Assembly: GCA_002344795.1 (NCBI GenBank)
Contig: DDUM01000007.1
Location: forward strand, 1 to 64,000
DNA: 64,000 nt
Source of the DNA: Flammeovirgaceae bacterium UBA2338
GTDB taxonomy: Bacteria; Bacteroidota; Bacteroidia; Cytophagales; Cyclobacteriaceae
Reading direction: 5' to 3'
The translations under genes and the position numbers were made by a program. Numbering within the stretch: position 1 is the stretch's first letter; each line of letters begins with the position of its first letter. Positions 60,390 to 64,000 of this stretch are shown one piece after another. Under the pieces are notes generated by a model. It was not told the origin of the DNA, ran no database searches, and was given only the letters and a program-made list of their open reading frames with translations.

Positions 60390-63300
60390 TTATTTGTTGT
60401 GGACGACCATCACCTTTTGGTAAGCCACATTTCCTTTTCCGTTTTCAATCTGAAGAAGATATATACCTCCTGTTAAATTTCGGGTATTGATTGTTTTGGT
60501 GCTTTCACCAGCAGGGATCGTATTGTCATAAACAATTTTGCCCATGGGGTCGGCTAATTTCACAAATACATCCTGTCGCGAAGGTTGAGGGAGTTGGACA
60601 GTGAGTTCAGCATCTGCTGGGTTTGGGTAAACAGCTATCATCTCCTGCGTGTTTGATGATTCTCCAATGCCAGTGACCAAATCAGGTTCTGGAGGATTCA
60701 TTACTATTATTGACTGATAAACTGCTTTTGATGTAATGGTGTCTTGTTGTACAAATACTACAATGGCTCCATTTCCAGGAGTTGTAAAATTTTCACTATC
60801 CCATAATATTTCAGGTACATCATAAGTTTCACCTGCCGCTAGCGGTATCGATATCTTGTGACCCACAGGAGAGGGCAACATTTTTCTTACCACGTATAAA
60901 AACTTCGAATCACCATTTTGCCCTAGCAACGATGCATCCGTAATTTCCTTCTCAACGATTACTGTGTGGACAAACAGATTTCTAGGAACAGGGCCTGTGG
61001 CTAATAATTTTGTATTTATTTTAACCACTCCGTCTACTTTCTGAGCGTCAACAGATTCTATTCGGAGGAAGGTGGGATCAAGTACACGATCGTCATAAAA
61101 AGATTCTCCCCATGTTGTAAATGGACCTTCTTTAAACAACCCATCCAATCGCGCGGCAGGGGAAGAAGTAAGACCATAAAATGCAGAACGAGCATCGTAG
61201 ATGGCCTTGTTTTGCTTGTTAATAGGGTCATCCCCGGGGAAGCTGGTATGATATTGAATTTTAACCAACTCAGTGGAGTTGTTTTTAAAGGTATTAAACT
61301 CCTCATTTTGTAATCTTGCTGTTTGGCCAGCTTTAGTGGAACTGTTTGTGAAGTTTTCGATCAATACAGTACGTGTTCGTTCTCCGATAAGAAAATTATC
61401 AAAGGCAAACCCTTCACCACCGGATACAGTTGCCGCAAACGCAATTCTAAAATTTACTTGTGGGTGTCCAACAATGGCATCCAAAGAGAAGGTAGCCCGT
61501 TTCCAACTTTTATATTTTGTAGTTGAGTTTTCATCTCCTGTCCAACCTGCATCGATGGAGGATTGATTTCCTGGTTTGCTGGATATATTATTTTGATCAT
61601 ACCAATTAATTCCAGAACCAACTTGTCCCACCACAATCCAATTTGATTCATTTTCCAGATTACCCGATACATTATATTGAAGAACAGCGCCATCAACTCC
61701 TCTTGGCGTATTGGACCATATATCCATGGATATTACAGGACGGGATGCCCCTGTAAAGTCAAAGCAGGGGCTAATTACGTATGACCGTTCATTGGCATTA
61801 TTGTTACCAGAGAGATTTGTTTTCCAAGCTCCACCTGCTCCTGTTGCTGAAGAATCTCTATTAATGGTTATACTTGATGGTGTACCATATTGCCATGAGG
61901 AGTTTGTGCCACCTGCACTCCATCCTCCATTGCCTGAATTAAAATCTTCAGAATAAGGTGTTGTGGTAGTAATTGCAGGAGCCACGGGAACTACAAATAT
62001 CTGCTTTTGAATTGTGTCCTTACAATTAGCAGCTGATTTCACAATCAACTCTACAATATCAGTACCTGTAATATCATAATTGACATTAGGGCTGCTGCCG
62101 TTACCTGCTGAACCAAATGTCAATTGGTTATTTTTGGCAAAATTCCATGCAAAATTTCCTGCAGGAATTACTACCCCATTACTAACATTGGCAACAAACT
62201 CCATGGAGCCACCTAAGCATGCGTCTTTCCAGCTAAAGTTAATTTGAGGGACATCACTTACTTGAACATTTTGATTTCCCACAACAACACAGCCATCTGA
62301 TGTGGTCATTGTATAGGTAATTGGAAAGAGGCCAATATTGGAGTAGCGATGTTGAGGATTGTCATAAGTACCTTTGGTTTTGCCGCCATCAGAGCCAATG
62401 GGAATTACCCCTGAGCCCGGAGGGATACTTCCATTATCTCCAAATTGATACCCTATTTGGTCAATGGTAGCACCACCGGGAACAATAACTGAAGTATTGT
62501 TTATATCCACAAATGTACCTGCACATGCGTCACCAATGATAAGGGAAGGATTTATACTTGGTAATACGGTAACCAATTTGGTATCTGAGTTTGAGCAACC
62601 ACCACTAGAAGTATAGGTTAGATTATAACTTTGACCTGGCAAAAGATTACTATTACTCGGATCAAGTTCTGCAGTACTGGGAGTTCCAATCGCAGGAGCG
62701 GGTGGATTTGTTCCAGCAACAATGTTTATAAGACCAGCCGCTGCTGGCCCACTCCAGACTCCACCACCTGGGATAGCCTTTAGTTTTGTTACAATGCCAG
62801 TTTTACAGACACCAGTTAGGCTTTGCCCACCTTCGATGGAGATGCTTACACTTGCTAAATCAATGATTGTAACTGTAACTGTTTTCGGTGGACTTTCACA
62901 ACCATTGGCAGTTTGGGTAATGTAGAAGTTAGTTGTACTAGGTATTGAAGAATCAAGACCTAATTCAATGGAAGTGGCAGCAAACTGATTTGCTATTGGA
63001 GTAATTTGATTTATTGGGCCAGTTGGAGTGTTATCACGATACCATTTAATATTGGTTCCTGAAGTCACTGTAATCGGAGGACTTGAATCAATATCCTGAT
63101 CTTTACAAAAAGAGGGAGCGTTATTAATAACTGGGGGCTCTAAAGGTATTGGATTAATGGTAAATGTTACAGTAAAGGGATCACTGGAACACCCATTAAT
63201 TGTCTGTGTTACAAAACGATCAATGGAAATGGGACTTGAAGTAAAATTGGTACTAGGTACACTTAGATCAGTAGTAGCTGCAACGGCCAGTGGATTAGCA

Positions 63301-64000
63301 GGGTTTATCGGATTAGTAGGATAAACCGTATACCATTGCACAGCAGTTCCGGTTACATTAACAATTGCAAAATCACCTCCAGAACAAATGGCTGGTGGCG
63401 ATGCTGTGGTGGGAACTGCTGGTTTAGCATATACATTTATTGTAACCAACCTTGGCGAACTTTGACATCCATTAGTTGTTTGAGTAACATACCTAAGGGT
63501 GGTTCCTGCAGATGCATCACTCACGCCTAATTCAAGAAGAGTAGGAGCACTATTTCCTGATATTGATGCCCGCTCACTAGAAAGTCCTAGGTCATTATAC
63601 CACCTGAATAAAGCACCAGTTTGCCCGGATACGACAACCTGTTCTGTTAATATACTTGGGCCACCAAGACAATAGCCACTTGAATAATTTGCAGTCGGAG
63701 GGGGGGGAGTTTGATAAAAATTTACATTTTGAGTTCGAGTAATTGTAGCACTGGTTGAGTTATCTTTATAGACGGCATAAAATGTTACAATTTTGTTGCC
63801 TGTTGATGCTATAGCACTAGGACTTATATGTATTGGAGAACTGGTGAGAGCAAAGCCCTTAAACCAATTAATCTCATTGGAGGCAGTAACCTGTTGGAAA
63901 TTAAGAGCTGGGTTTTCGGCAACAACAGACCCAATAGGAAGAGTATTTGGGTCAAAATAATGGCTTAGAGGTAAAATGTATAGGAAGGTTGTTCCTGGAA
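60390..64000 (-). CDS. Large secreted T9SS cargo protein, C-terminal part
   Basis: At least 1202 residues are visible, and the frame stays open to the right edge, so the N terminus lies outside the window. It is built of repeated Ig-like segments of about 80-100 residues, each with Cys pairs (for example SNGCSSDP, TANGCESPPKTV). There is a PKD-like region, a beta-rich domain with DFNSGNGGW and an Omp28-like segment (TVLIENFTNSSTKAGQ). The C terminus is a type A T9SS sorting domain (YPNPADAELTV...GGIYLLQIENGK), which directs export and anchoring at the cell surface. A binding or adhesion role is likely. Confidence 0.85.
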   Translation of the reverse strand, partial: PGTTFLYILPLSHYFDPNTLPIGSVVAENPALNFQQVTASNEINWFKGFALTSSPIHISPSAIASTGNKIVTFYAVYKDNSTSATITRTQNVNFYQTPPPPTANYSSGYCLGGPSILTEQVVVSGQTGALFRWYNDLGLSSERASISGNSAPTLLELGVSDASAGTTLRYVTQTTNGCQSSPRLVTINVYAKPAVPTTASPPAICSGGDFAIVNVTGTAVQWYTVYPTNPINPANPLAVAATTDLSVPSTNFTSSPISIDRFVTQTINGCSSDPFTVTFTINPIPLEPPVINNAPSFCKDQDIDSSPPITVTSGTNIKWYRDNTPTGPINQITPIANQFAATSIELGLDSSIPSTTNFYITQTANGCESPPKTVTVTIIDLASVSISIEGGQSLTGVCKTGIVTKLKAIPGGGVWSGPAAAGLINIVAGTNPPAPAIGTPSTAELDPSNSNLLPGQSYNLTYTSSGGCSNSDTKLVTVLPSINPSLIIGDACAGTFVDINNTSVIVPGGATIDQIGYQFGDNGSIPPGSGVIPIGSDGGKTKGTYDNPQHRYSNIGLFPITYTMTTSDGCVVVGNQNVQVSDVPQINFSWKDACLGGSMEFVANVSNGVVIPAGNFAWNFAKNNQLTFGSAGNGSSPNVNYDITGTDIVELIVKSAANCKDTIQKQIFVVPVAPAITTTTPYSEDFNSGNGGWSAGGTNSSWQYGTPSSITINRDSSATGAGGAWKTNLSGNNNANERSYVISPCFDFTGASRPVISMDIWSNTPRGVDGAVLQYNVSGNLENESNWIVVGQVGSGINWYDQNNISSKPGNQSSIDAGWTGDENSTTKYKSWKRATFSLDAIVGHPQVNFRIAFAATVSGGEGFAFDNFLIGERTRTVLIENFTNSSTKAGQTARLQNEEFNTFKNNSTELVKIQYHTSFPGDDPINKQNKAIYDARSAFYGLTSSPAARLDGLFKEGPFTTWGESFYDDRVLDPTFLRIESVDAQKVDGVVKINTKLLATGPVPRNLFVHTVIVEKEITDASLLGQNGDSKFLYVVRKMLPSPVGHKISIPLAAGETYDVPEILWDSENFTTPGNGAIVVFVQQDTITSKAVYQSIIVMNPPEPDLVTGIGESSNTQEMIAVYPNPADAELTVQLPQPSRQDVFVKLADPMGKIVYDNTIPAGESTKTINTRNLTGGIYLLQIENGKGNVAYQKVMVVHNK

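Noticed and set aside
63694..63708. A run of G near the right edge as a frameshift site
   Set aside because: It encodes consecutive prolines in the open frame, and the reading frame continues on both sides.

Overview
The window reads as a chromosomal segment of a Bacteroidota bacterium, most likely of the Cytophagales/Cytophagia type. The evidence is a C-terminal type IX secretion sorting domain, an alternative complex III operon, promoter -7 boxes of the TAnnTTTG form, weak Shine-Dalgarno signals, large plant-like IspG, a clade II (Sec-exported) NosZ, and several small families typical of this phylum. Base composition is even, and there are no insertion sequences, phage genes, tRNA, rRNA or CRISPR arrays that I can see.

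Layout. 1-3757: tail of an unknown gene, a membrane-anchored zinc aminopeptidase, a PhoB/PhoR-like two-component pair and an RluA-type pseudouridine synthase. 3771-6574: the translation operon rplM-rpsI-rpsB-tsf, with a terminator and a folded leader before tsf. 6575-6935: a non-coding stretch with possible RNA structure and short tandem repeats. 6936-8096: a sarcosine-oxidase-like flavoprotein. 8170-15961: a nitrous oxide reduction cluster (Crp/Fnr regulator, cytochrome c, nosZ, a membrane-NosL fusion, nosD, nosF, nosY, fasciclin lipoprotein), bracketed by two related palindromes that may be the regulator's operators. 16045-17280: two small genes of unknown role.

17433-29962 (all on the minus strand): an amine and amino-acid metabolism neighbourhood. 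It holds a class III aminotransferase, a nitrilase-family amidase, a VOC protein, a long PLP-dependent basic amino acid decarboxylase, an APC permease, an ATP-grasp ligase with a histone-H1-like tail, a C45 acyltransferase/hydrolase and a TolB-amidohydrolase fusion. The set looks like a pathway that makes, moves, conjugates and cleaves an amine or amino acid conjugate. I do not recognise it as a described system, and it is the best candidate here for new biology. A 1 kb non-coding gap follows.

30999-47750: the aerobic respiratory block. Alternative complex III (actABCDEF) oxidises quinol and passes electrons to an aa3-type oxidase (coxB, coxA, two subunit III genes, subunit IV). Heme A synthesis genes ctaA and ctaB are embedded in it. 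It ends at a strong terminator, beyond which lie a degenerate SCO-like protein, DUF420, a small CxxC protein and DUF983. 47800-57161: a giant NtrY-like kinase, MlaF/MlaE lipid transport genes, an SDR, ispG and small genes. 57165-60161 (minus): an operon of terC, yfiT-like dinB, yheT-like hydrolase and an SRAP protein that has lost its catalytic residues. 60390-64000 (minus): the C-terminal part of a very large secreted T9SS protein that continues beyond the window.
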